Assembly: GCF_037038585.1 (NCBI RefSeq)
Contig: NC_092525.1
Span: forward strand, 29,104,367 to 29,168,366
Direction: 5' to 3'
Source of the DNA: Patagioenas fasciata
Taxonomy: Eukaryota > Chordata > Aves > Columbiformes > Columbidae
DNA length: 64,000 nt
In this document: positions 52,926 through 64,000 of the stretch, in pieces
Numbering within the stretch: position 1 is the stretch's first letter
Layout of the letters: each line of letters starts with the position of its first letter
Translations under genes and position numbers: made by a program
The notes under the pieces: model-generated
Seen by the model: only the letters and a program-made list of their open reading frames with translations
The model's database searches: none
What the model was told of the DNA's origin: nothing

Positions 52926-53020
52926 ATTTCTATCATTAGTCATCCCTAATTAGTCATCAGCTGTTAAAGTTTACTGGATGAGTCATGAATACGAAACTTA
53001 ATTATTCAAATAAGAGTAGA
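52926..53020. promoter_or_regulatory. Candidate enhancer: repeated ATTAGTCATC with E-box and AP-1
   Basis: ATTAGTCATC occurs twice, at 52935-52944 and 52949-52958, with a 14-base period. The second copy runs into CAGCTG (52958-52963). A consensus AP-1 site TGAGTCA follows at 52979-52985, then TTAATTATTC. CTAATTAG spans the second copy. Ordered, closely packed sites without any open frame suggest a conserved regulatory element, perhaps for OLFM3. The motifs are direct observations; the function is inference. Confidence 0.35.
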
Positions 53021-56000
53021 GACAAATGTAACCAATCATACCTGCAACTTACTATTTCTGCATGCAGAATTATCACTTCTGGAGCTTGAGTTTACATATA
53101 TTTACACCATATCTTACCACCACACACCTGAGTAACTCTGTCAGCTTTGAAGGTGCTATTCATAGGCTTAACACAAAGAAGGTCTTGAAGAATATAGTCT
53201 TACACCATTTCAGTTATTTTTCTATTTAATACTATAATTAAGAGATAATGAGAAGAATATAGGCCAACTGTGTAAGATCACCCAGTTAATTTAATCATAC
53301 ATAGCATTTATAACCCACCCTTACTTACCATCTCCTGAGATGGCTTATGATTTGAAATAATTGACAGAGTTGATTTTTTTTCATTTCTCTGTGCAGATAT
53401 TCTCCTCTATTATTTTTACTATATCATCTAAGCAATGCTCATCACTAACGAATCTCAGCACTAATGAATGCCTACATTAGTATTCAAAATCTATACACTA
53501 AAAACCTGAGTATTAAGCTTCTAAAGACTAACATCAAAAGAAGACAAACTTTCTCTATACTTTCGGTTAACTTGAAAATGTCAGTTTGCTGCCTGAGCAG
53601 TGCTGTGGGTGTGAAGGAAGCCCAGTGTTGCTGAACAGAACTTTAAAGAAACTTTGCTTCCCAGCTTGCTGCAGAGTGTAACTTTGTGCTCTATGAGTCT
53701 TAACAGCAAAATACACTCAGTGTTCACACAAGCACCCCAAGGAAATTCAGAGACAAACAGAAAGTGTGTATCATGCATACTGGCATCCTGCTTTTTACTC
53801 TTTTCCTCCTGGTTTTTCCCCTCATGATTGAGAATATATATTAACTTCACAGTATTAATTGAGTCAGGGAAGAATGTAAAAAAAAAGCATCCCTCTCTGG
53901 TGAGAAAGAAGTCAGAGATGGCTGTGCAGTCTCTGGGGACCAGAAACTCAACACAGCAGGGAACACAGTAGAATCTAGTAAAAATCCCCTGGCTGTGCTC
54001 CCCTCAGCCATTTCCTCTCAGTTAAATGCTACTAAAAATGTTTAAAAACAACAAGCAATGCAGGCAATGTGCACATCCATTTGCACAGGCACAATTCCAA
54101 GCAATTATGATGCCATACAATTTAGTGCATGCATTTTTAACTACAATTTTTTTTCCTTCCACTATTCTAACTCATACCACAGGAAGAGATACAGACAACC
54201 CATTCTGTGGGGTAACATCTCAAAAGACAGGTACAACCCAGGGATCGCTACTAGAAGCTGGGGGAAAAAAATAGTCCTATCCAACCAGCAGAGGTTACGG
54301 ATCAGCTGTCTACAAACTAGTCTCCTTTCAGAAAAAGAGGCGGCAAACTAGTAGTTCTTTACAGATGCTTCCAAACTTCTCCCACCCAGCACCCAAGATG
54401 GGAACTTGCCAAACCAGCGGGTTTGATATTCAAACTCTGATGTAGCAAAGCCTAACACATTCCACTGCCAAAGCAAATCTTCTCGGCACTGCAGCCGAGA
54501 CACCACAGCCTCAAACACCATTTCAGTAACATTTTCTCCATTCTTTGCCCACTCTTCACTTCTGTCTCCACCTCCTTCATTTTGCGTGTATAGCTGTTGC
54601 TTTTTTGAAAACCCTTACCACTTATCCTGATGTCAGTCAGAGCTTTAGTACAAACTGGATTAGGTTTTTAACCTTCCTCTCAAGAGAGAAATTAATCACA
54701 AAGGAAAACAAAAGCTAATTTACATCACCTTCACCTTTTCTCCTTCACCAGTATGCTTGAACTTTACCAAATAAATTTAAGCGTTTGTTTTGTCACGTTC
54801 ATTCAAGATTTTTACATGTAAGTGCATTCCCTAACGCATGGAAAGGCCCTCATCCAAATGGAGCTACAGTCCACATAAAACACTCTCATTAACTGCAATG
54901 AGCTTTGAATTAGGCTTAGAGACATCACTGCTGAATAAAGGCCCACCAAGTAATAACAGCATGAAACATGGAAATAAACAGCACCTATTATCGGTCATCC
55001 TTTGAACTGTGTGGTTTTCTACTTCTAAATACACAAATTTTGCTACTTAATATTTCTAGGCATTTGGTTCTCAGGTTAACACTGATAATGTCCCAAGTCA
55101 CTTTTACCATCTCTACAAATATCCTGTGATGCAGTTTATGCACTCAGTTGTCAGGAGAAGTCTAGCATCAAAAGAAATGACTGAAAGCACAACGTACCCA
55201 AAGCCAATCATCATGTTTCAGGTGCCATTAGGAAAAAAAAGAAGCTTCCAATAGATCAGTCTGTAAAGAGCAGACTGGACTGTGGGGTGCTAATTAAGTT
55301 CCTAAGTATGGCACACAAATTGCAACACAAGCATGAGATTGTTTTTCCATGAACATGAAGTAGTGTTTCTCATGTTTTCCACCTGTGTTTAATTAACAAT
55401 TCAAAACTCATGAGAGGCCTAAGAAGCCAGAAGCAATCAACAAGGGTATATGCATTTCCTTGCAGATAAAACTTAAATTCATGACAGCTGACTTCAGGGA
55501 AATTCATCACTACATAGAAAGAAAAGCTGCTGAGAAACAAGAATAAACAAAATTTTTACAATGGGAATCATATGGGATAAACAATTTGAATACTAAAAAA
55601 ACTCCCAAGATAATGTATAACAACAATCCTGTAGAAATCAAAGCAGAGACATCTGTGCCATGCAATGCTGGTGTTGGAGTCCTTGGAGAGGGATTTACAG
55701 TCCCAAATGTTCTAAGCCGTGATTTTAATCTATTTGCGCAAACACACACATCATTACTGAAGTCCTAGGTTTTTGTGTACTGAACGTGCAATGCAGTTAA
55801 AAATCTTTATTTCCAGCTAGTACTTGAAGAATTAAGGCCGTCATTCAGTTAATACTCATTTAAAGTTACAAAACTATTGCCAGCAAGAGCAATTTATCAC
55901 AACATTTGCAAAGCTACTTGGCTGATTGTTTTTGGCACAGTTCTGCAGTTTGCATCATTCAGATATATTAAAACGAAACGATTCATTCACCAACCATTGC

Positions 56001-57339
56001 TCTATTAAAACAAAGGAGTATTTTGTTTTATTTTTCATACTGCATTTCTGGGTTAACTCTATGACATCTAGCACAGTTAGAATTATAGGATTAGACCACA
56101 AACTTCTGGATCTCTATTAATATAGTGGAGCAGCACAAAGATTTCCAGAAGATACCTAATACTTACCTGTTTCACTTAACTCTGAAAATTGTGGGCTGCC
56201 TGCTCATCTCAACTAAACTAATGATATAAACACAGCATGCATCTACCTAGAATCATAACCTATCTTTCCATCATTCTTTCAGAAAAGAAGCTCTGCCTCT
56301 GAGTCTCTGAAAATGAAGTGTGACCTCCACATTCTTAAGATGGGTTAGTCAGGCAAAGGACACTTTGTGTCAGTCTCAATTTATGTCAAAACGTGGGCTC
56401 AGCAAAACTTCATGCTTTTTTTGTCAGTACAGAGATCCTTAGGACTTCTTAAGATCTTCAGAAAAATCTTACTTGCTCCACAGTCCTGTTCAAAGCATTC
56501 TTAGTAACGAACAGGCAGATTTCATTAACAGGACATGCCTATGAAGACAAGTGATAATGCTAGGACATGAAGTACTGTTAAGCCATCACCTATACTTGTA
56601 GCATTTTCTATTACCGCTTTCTTTCATACTCTCAGCCATCTCAAATGTTCACGCAATTTTTTGTGACTTTCACTTGAACACATATGTTTGGTTCACAGAA
56701 GCTTGGTTCTATCCACCGAGGTGATGAAAGGAATTTCTTGAACAAACACAAGATCAAAACCCCTAAAGATTTAAAAACCCCGAAGTTTCAGCCACTTCCC
56801 ATTACGCCATATTTTCAAAGAATATGTAGCACTAGCTGGTACTTCTCAGAGGCAACAGATTTCTCATATTGCAATTCACTATAAATTTCTGTGCTCTAAC
56901 ATGTGAAGGATCCCACAGTTTTGCCCTGTCTCAAAGGCTGAGCACTGTACACTGCCTCCATAGTCTGATCCCCTTTCATGTATAGCACTTCTTACCATGT
57001 AAATTCAAACTCTTCAACCTCTCTCAAGCAACAGTGCCAGCAAAAAGCCAGTCTGCTGATTTGAAAGGTGTGGGACCACACTTCATTTTCACCACACTAC
57101 AACTTCACTGACTACATTAAGAGCAGAGACTTACCTTCTATTCTAAGAAAATATAAATAATTTAAATTACGTAATTGCTATTTGAAGGCTTTTCACTGAG
57201 AGAGATGATGATTAGCCTGTTTCCACTAGGCTCCTCCTTCTGTCCTTTGGAATGCAGTGATCTCAGCTACATGCAAATCAGAGATAAGTTCATCCACACA
57301 CTAGGTGCTATTCTGGCTACTGTCTTTGGAGCTGTGGCC

Positions 57340-57560
57340 TCTTGGTGTGACCCTAACCAGGAAGCCATTGTCCATCAAGGGGTGAGATGTTGACCTCTCA
57401 GTTAAGCCAGGTGAGCAGAAGCTCGTGCTGTGGGCACAGCTGCCCATCAGACCTGTGCCGCCCAGCCTGGGGCTGCAGCAACAGCTCAGCTCATGGCAGC
57501 ACAGGAGCCCGTGAGCTGCTCCCACTCAGCACCAGTGACTGCACCACCTGCACTGATCCA
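57340..57560. other. GC-richer patch
   Basis: About 220 bases are markedly richer in G and C (GCACAGCTGCCC, GCCGCCCAGCCTGGGGCTGC) but hold few CpGs. Two overlapping Ala/Ser/Cys-rich frames on + (57387-57572 and 57430-57621) and one on − (57301-57525) reflect the composition. The sequence does not reveal whether it is an old repeat, an exon or a regulatory element. Confidence 0.35.
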
Positions 57561-58980
57561 AAACTGCACTAACAAGTTCATCTCAACATTGATTTTGTTT
57601 GACAGTAGAAAAAATGAGTAGAATTGTTTTCCTTTCCACCATTTTGAAAAATAATATTTCAACCAACTCAGGCAAAACTAACATAACTTGGAAATTTCTG
57701 TATTGGGCATCCCTATGAAATATCTTGCCAGCCAACAGTAATATAAGAATTTTCTCCATAAGTATGGAAACACCTCATATTTCACGTGCAGCTCACTGGT
57801 TAGATAAGCTATGGAGCCTTAAGAGCATCTTCCTCAATCGTCATTTTGAAAGAGTCATCAGATCTAGTTTTTTCGACAAAAGGAAAAGAGCCCAGCTCTC
57901 TCTAAGTCTGCAGGAGCCCCTCTCAGTCACACTCCGCACACAACACTGAGCCAGTTTCTGCTCTACGTTCTGTTCGGTAACGGCTGGCTAACAATAAAAT
58001 TTCTGCCGAAGAATGCAGTTTTAAATGGGGAATTTTATAAGGGAGCTGTTTGGAGGAAATATTAGTCATACAGCACCACTACAAATTTATTCTGTATGTG
58101 TTTCCACAAAAATGATAAAGCCCTCCTGAAGCTTTGAATTTGATTCCAGTATAATATTAAACTGTTTAAGATGGCACTGCATAATTCAAAAGTAAAAGTG
58201 ATTGTGCTGTACAAAGGAAATTGTATAATAGGGGCTTAATGTATGAAAAGTCAGCATTATCTGGATCTTTCTAATCATAATTTCAGTTGTTAAAGCACCA
58301 GGGACTCCATCAGTATAGACACTATATTCTGATTCAATTACATTATGCATTAAGAAGTGGTGGTTTACAGCATCCATTAGACTTGTTATTACCCTTGTGC
58401 CATACTCAATTGACCAAAGGAAAAAAGCTCTCTCCTAAGGGAGGTAAAAACAAAAAAGCATATTCAGTGAAATGCATTGATAAGTACTTCCCAAGAGAAG
58501 TTTCAGTTCATTTCTTCAAGAGATGAGTATTCCTACAAAATGCAAAGTAAACATCAAGCCTCATTACCCTTTCATATTGTTCAGACCCCACATATATAGG
58601 TGTAACATTGATTAATGGAAATAAATTACAACATTCTGTGACTCAGAATAAGTGACTCCAAAAGCTTAGCAACACTAATAACAACAACAAAAACCTTGAA
58701 TAAAACAAATTTAGCGGGAAGTTAATCCAAGCCTTACCCATAATATTCAGCACCTCATTTTTCTGTTTATCTTGAACCTCAAAGCCACAAAAATAAAATA
58801 CTGCCATTCTTAGCATTACAATTGATGGCAATAGCCATAAGAAGATAACTTTAGTCAGAACTGACGAGATATTATTTGCTGTTATTACTGAACATAAGAT
58901 GCCAGTTTTGCAGTTCACCAGTTGAGCTGTCAATTGAACTCTGATCTACAATGCAGCACTTTTCCACTTCCAAACAGACC
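57561..58980. other. Intergenic; nothing recognised
   Basis: There are only short unsupported frames and AT-rich sequence. Confidence 0.55.
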
Positions 58981-59026
58981 AAAAAAAAAAAAAAAAAAAA
59001 TAAAAATAAATAAATAAAATAAAATA
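58981..59026 (+). repeat. A20 followed by (TAAA)n
   Basis: Twenty A run into TAAAAATAAATAAATAAAA. It could be the decayed poly(A) tail of an old + strand retrocopy, but the upstream 200 bases match nothing I know. Confidence 0.85.
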
Positions 59027-59181
59027 CTCTGTTCTCAGACTCTGTATAGGATTTTTCAGGCATCCGCAATCTTTAACTACCAGCAACTGCTCTGCTAAAA
59101 CTGCTCTACTCAGTATTCAGGGTGTTAGTCATCTCCAAATTAGATTTTAAACACTTATAGAGTAATTCAGCCACAAGGTTC

Positions 59182-59205
59182 TTTTTTTTTTTTTTTTTTT
59201 TTTTT
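59182..59205 (-). repeat. T24 homopolymer
   Basis: Twenty-four T form the longest homopolymer in the window, 155 bases after the A20/(TAAA)n tract. It might be the tail of a minus-strand retrocopy. No source sequence is recognisable. Confidence 0.9.
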
Positions 59206-60560
59206 AGGCAGGGTAGGTCATGACTGTTCATAACTATATTTATTTCTAAATTAACACACTTGTCAAATAATTGCATTGAGCAGGAAACTTTTCCACAATC
59301 TTCTAGGAATTTGGTATGCAAAATACTTCCCATTCAAAGATGAACAATATGTTCTTTTTTGTATGTCACTAAAAAAGCAAAGCACATTTTAAGAATCAAC
59401 TGAAATATTTAATTTGGTAATTTCAAAAACTTGGAAATCTTGTTAATGAAGGGGGTAATAAAATTGAATTATATTAAAAAAATAACATTTTATTTGAAAA
59501 CTGAACTAAGAAATTTAAAAAAAAAAAATCTAACTACTGACGAAAAGAACTCTCACCAAAACAGCACCTTTTTTGCAGTTCTCTTTGTGTATAATGAGAT
59601 ATTTTCAGCCAAAAATTTCTCACTATTCTGTAAACGTACAACAAACTTACTCACAATCCAGGCCAATAATATAAGGCCTTCTTATGCTTTTGTGGCAGGT
59701 GTAGAGGACCCAATTCCTTTACATTCCTATGCTTTAGAACAAAAATTTCCTACCAAAGTAATTCTTGTTTGTAAAATATGAACAAGATTACTCGAGAGAT
59801 AAACATATTCCAGAACAAGTTGTTTGCCATTCAAATACAGCCAACGCTCATGCTATGTCTCTTAACGCTGCTCTCCCCCATTGTCTGCTCATTTCACAGC
59901 TTTACGAGCCCCCCTGGTTCTGGCCATCTGTTTTCCTGCTGGAGTGAATCCCTCTCCGATGTGTTCTACAGCACACGAGACTTCTCCATTTGGCTCAGGA
60001 AAGAAAATGTTTGGCTGATCAATGCCGTCTGCTTGACAATACTGAACACTGTTTACAAACTGCAGCTACCTTTAACCAAAACATTTGTCCCCGGCTCCAA
60101 GAGATGGTCATGAGTCATTTCAAGTCTGCAACTAAATCCTTGTTGAGATAAACTGCACTAAGAGCAAGTATGGGCCCCGCTCCTACAGCAGAGCTCCACT
60201 CCAGTGGCAGCGTCCGCCCACACCAGGTCCCCACCATAATCAACAGAGCTCTAAGCAAGTTTTTGGAGTAACTGGTGTGACGCTCACATCAAAAAAAATT
60301 ACTTCAGTGAATAATTTCTCAGTACTGATACATAAGCTGAACCCCATATATATGCATCTTACTCTCTGCAGCTTATACCAAGACATACCATATAAATAGG
60401 GAGTAATGCAAACATACTCTTTTAACAGCAGTGATGCTATGCTGATTTGCATTAAGCATCTGACTTCTTCCTTGTACAAGTCCTCTATGAAACCTGATAA
60501 GGCACTCTTTTTTATCTGGTGATAGAAAATATTCAAAAATATACCCAACATGACCTTTCT
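59206..60560. other. Intergenic; nothing recognised
   Basis: Several open frames of about 100-130 codons (59431-59781 +, 59778-60113 +, and 60240-60626 − extending just past this block) lack known motifs. A small GC-rich patch lies at 60172-60235. Confidence 0.55.
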
Positions 60561-60620
60561 GGGGGATTTTGTTTTCTGGTTTGGGGGGCGTTTGCTGTTG
60601 GCTTTTTTGTTTGGAGTGAG
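60561..60620 (+). repeat. GT-rich tract
   Basis: GGGGGATTTTGTTTTCTGG and TTTGGGGGGCG followed by TTTGTTTGG is nearly free of A. It is a member of the GT/AC set. Confidence 0.55.
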
Positions 60621-61973
60621 GTACAACTTTTTTAAAGTACTTTTTCCATAACATCTTTAAGAAAGCATTTCTTACTAGCAGTAATCACCAAACATTGGAG
60701 TATTTTAGCAAAACATTGTAAGCAGTTTGCCACCAACCTTTTCTAGTCACAGGACAATCTGCCTGACATCCAACGGCAGATGCCAACTCACAATTCTTAT
60801 GTGTCATTAGTTTATGGCTACAATAAAAAAACCCAGAATCAAATTAGAGGCAAAATAAGACTTGAAACAGAAAGCTGAAAATGACAAACCAAGCAAGCAA
60901 TTTATTTCATCCCTTCAGATACTAAGAATATAAAATAATATTGTCCTGAACATGCCTGAAGATGGCACAGAGCCATTGGCTCAAGAAAGCAGCAATGCAG
61001 GATCACGAACAAAGTGTAAGGGACATGAAATCACTATAAGTGATCCCCTGCATCAACTGAGCAAGACCAGCACCAGGACTGGCAGCCCTGGACTCTTTTC
61101 TCCCCACATGATTCATCAGTTTTCAAATACCGTGGCCTGTGTCATGCAGGACAGAGTGGATAATCACCATGGTTTCCTGGAATCGGTGACTTCCTGGGTG
61201 CTGTGGAACCCTACAGCAGCAAATCAAATGCAGCACACTCTGACTGCTTATTGCTCATAATACTAATGGCATGTGCCAAAGCTGCAATGGGAATCATTGC
61301 TTTGCAGAACTGGAACATAGGAGTACACAACAGTTAATGTGACACTGCTACAAGTGCTCTTGCTCAGGTCATCTCAGCCATTGAAAGGAATACTCAACCA
61401 AAGTCAACAGAAAAATTAAAGTTCTCTTCTGATAAAAACGCAAATGAGAGGACTTAAAGTTCACATTGACTGCAATACCAGATACACCTTCGGGCATATA
61501 GGCATGTCCCATGCAAAGTGACTGAAATAAGATGGGATCATTAGAATAGAAAGTACATAAACTTGCAGTTGCCTGTAACCTTTACATATTTTTTTCTCCC
61601 ATTGCCATGCCCTAACCAATTTTCATATTATCTCATTATGAGGACTGTGCCTATAGCATTCCATTTATTAGACAAAGGTAGAGCTTCAACATTACACCTT
61701 AAAAGAAACAGATCTGGTTCTCCAGTAACTGCCCTTTTTGTAGTAATGTCACGCTGTAGGAGTGAATGAAAAATACTTCCTGATCTGATCCATAACATTA
61801 ATTAGTTCTTTCAAATTCACTTTGGATTCAAGTAAATAGACAAAACACAAGATAAGATCCCAGTCCTAGATTTCTTATCCTGAAGAGAAGTCCTTACAAT
61901 CTAAGGGCCAAAATGCACAACACCTGCTGAGGAAGCATGTGGTTTTTACAAAAAATGAACACATGATTGATTA
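60621..61973. other. Intergenic; nothing recognised
   Basis: The ATG-initiated frame at 60952-61260 (+, 102 codons) is hydrophilic with no recognised domain. It lies in slightly GC-richer sequence and has no supporting splice or poly(A) signal that I can see. Confidence 0.5.
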
Positions 61974-62073
61974 GACCAAAAACAAACAAACAAAAAAAAC
62001 CACACACAAACAAACCCCACACACCAAACCAAACAAAAACCATTACACACAAAACACAACACATACCACACAA
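61974..62073 (+). repeat. AC-rich tract, about 100 bases
   Basis: CAAACAAACAAAAAAAACC, ACACACAAACAAACCCCACA and ACCAAACCAAAC-like units hold hardly any G or T over about 100 bases. It is the longest of the AC/GT tracts. Confidence 0.85.
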
Positions 62074-64000
62074 GTGAAAACTGTAAGATAAGAAGAAAGT
62101 AGGCAGAATGGGATAAAAAACACCACAGTTTCATTTTGGTTTTTTAAGATGTAATGGAACTTGTGATTTCTTTCATTCACATTGTAGAATTGTGTTTATG
62201 CTAATCTTTCTTGGTAAGTTGCATCAATATTGTCTTCTAAAACTACTTCCTCCGGACACTTGGGATGCACGAGCCTGCCTTGCTCTCTCACTTCCAGCAG
62301 TATATTGATTTAAAATCCATGTCTCAGAACCTGGTGATAAGGAATTCTTATTCTGACAGGAATTATACCACTTCATTATTCCACAGTACAGAGATTGTGC
62401 TAAGCTTTCCACAGGCAGATTTAGCTATTGTAATGCAGAAGCATTTATCTGCCTGTCTGGGAAAGAGCATTGTTTAGCAGAGACCCAAGAGCCTATGAAG
62501 CTTTATGGCCCAGTTAACAAAAGTACATGTTTATGACCTTTCAAAACTATCTTCCCAATTTATTCAAATGCTCACTCAATCATTCTCTGATGCTTGTGGA
62601 TGCCTTTGCATCACCTTTAACAGGAATTCAACTGGGTCCAGACACAAAAAAATCCAGACAAGACTAGGAATCTCACAGTAAAACATTTGTCTAGCATATG
62701 TTGTTTGATGGAAAGTGAAGGAATTTTTTTTTTAATAATGCTGGTGAAAATTCAAAGGAAAAGTATTCTAAGAAGAGAGACGTGTTCTGTCATTGCAGAG
62801 AACTGCAGGAGATAAAGTCCCTGATCAGCCTGAGTCGCACTGTGGATTTTACACTGGATTCCCCCCACAGCCCAAGTGAATGTTCTTTTCAATATACTGT
62901 CATTATTGCAGGACACTTTTGTCCCGTTGAAGTCTTAAATTCTTTGTTTCATGCAGAGGCATGGTGGGATCACATTGGTGTTAGAAGTTAATTCTACAAG
63001 GCGCATTTCTGATCAGTCACAATAAAAATATTACAGAATCACAGGTTTACTGGAAATGAAGTCAAGAATCAGAGTTAAAATTCATTGCTAAAATCAAATG
63101 TGTTGTTTTATCTTACTTTTCTTAAGGCAGCGTAGAGAAATGAAGCTGATGTGGCAAAATCATCCACATCATTTTCAATAATATTCCACAGAGCCACATC
63201 CGCAGATAGGAATTATCTTCTTTTATACCTTACTTTCCAAACATACTATCATGCTAATGCATTAAAAGAATAATTCTTATGTCCTAGACACTGTCACTAA
63301 ATGTATGTAATCAATTATAGTTGCAGTTTCTATTACCAGTGATATTGCCATAAGTGGAAGATATTGGTAGCGAGAAGTTACCACAGCACTGTACCTCTAT
63401 GTGTATGCACATTTGTGTGTCTTCTAGTGGGTCACTTATTTTTAGAGCAAACTCCTAGTGACTTGAGAACTGAAACGCAAGACCAGCTTGTGCTCACAAA
63501 AACATCAGTAAACCACAGCCTGAGTGACATCTAAGAAAAACAGATGTTGTAACACTGGCCCCCCAAAAATACAGGCAGAAAATTACAACAGAGGCCTTGA
63601 AGCAGCAAGAACAGGATGATAACAGAGACCACAGAACAAATCCCTTAAGATTGATTTACTGTCACTATATGCATGTAATTTGGGGAACTGGGTAAAACCT
63701 GTTTCAGGAGGAACAAAGAACAAATATCCAACATATGTAAAACATAACATAAATAACAGATGTTGGATATAATGCCACATTATAAATCAATGGAGGAAAA
63801 GCTGGTGAGCAGACTGTGTTAGCAATCATACAAAAATGACCTGAAAAAGATGCGAAATCATGGAGGAAGAAACCATCATAACATTTTGCTCACTGAAGGG
63901 TCCGGGATCCTGTCAAATTGTAAAATCATCTCCTCTTCCTTTCAAGGAAAATTAGTTCATGAAACTTAGGAGCCAAAGTTGTATGGGAATAAAAGGGTAA
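62074..64000. other. Intergenic; nothing recognised
   Basis: There are only short unsupported frames, AT-rich sequence and one inverted repeat (annotated separately). The window ends inside this desert. Confidence 0.55.
63724..63770. repeat. 11-bp perfect inverted repeat
   Basis: ATATCCAACAT (63724-63734) and ATGTTGGATAT (63760-63770) are exact reverse complements with a 25-base spacer. It is the longest separated-arm perfect stem I noticed in the window. The stem does not extend further, so a microRNA hairpin is unlikely. Confidence 0.55.

Larger units (their letters stand above)
47271..57339. other. Intergenic, AT-rich; no gene recognised
   Basis: The longest open frame is 47482-47925 (−, 147 codons; first ATG at 47913, giving 143). 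It is Cys- and Leu-rich with a hydrophobic N-terminal third and belongs to no family I know. One frame of this size is roughly what chance gives over 64 kb on six frames. No transposon is recognised. A GT tract, an AC tract and a motif-dense element are annotated separately. Confidence 0.6.

Noticed and set aside
63030..63060. TTACAGAATCACAGG as a minus-strand CR1 start
   Set aside because: Only about a dozen bases agree and the conserved GGTTGGAAGGGACC-like block is missing.

Overview
The window is nuclear DNA of a bird. Two things show this. The first is a spliced vertebrate neuronal gene exon that encodes the C-terminal half of an olfactomedin-domain protein, best recognised as noelin-3 (OLFM3). 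The second is a 5'-truncated CR1 LINE ending in the (ATTCTGTG)n tail typical of avian CR1 copies. Interspersed repeats are otherwise sparse and the base composition is AT-rich, as in avian gene deserts. Nothing looks bacterial, viral or organellar.

Layout. Bases 1-847 are the end of the last OLFM3 intron, closed by a good polypyrimidine tract and AG acceptor. Bases 848-1525 are the last coding exon (225 residues plus TAA). From 1526 to roughly 2.2 kb lies the 3'UTR. It holds a CU-rich tract directly after the stop codon, a canonical AATAAA at 1715, a perfect 9-bp hairpin just beyond it, and an AU-rich element near 1960. These would all act on one transcript, setting 3'-end choice, stability and protein binding.

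From about 2.3 kb to 64 kb I find no convincing protein-coding exon on either strand. Every open frame there is short, has no recognisable domain and is about as long as chance would give. From human gene order (inference), this is probably the intergenic desert between the OLFM3 3' end and the next gene on that side (S1PR1 in human). It contains one clear CR1 copy (22441-22716), several homopolymer and microsatellite tracts, a recurring set of strand-asymmetric AC- or GT-rich tracts, a few GC/CpG-richer islets, and a few clusters of homeodomain, E-box, AP-1 or GATA-like motifs that could be regulatory elements of a developmental and neuronal gene.

I did not find a new multi-gene biological system. 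The most checkable leads are the 3'UTR signals of OLFM3, the possible enhancers near 52.95 kb and 36.1 kb, the CpG islets near 23.0, 31.75 and 46.3 kb, and the family of AC/GT tracts.
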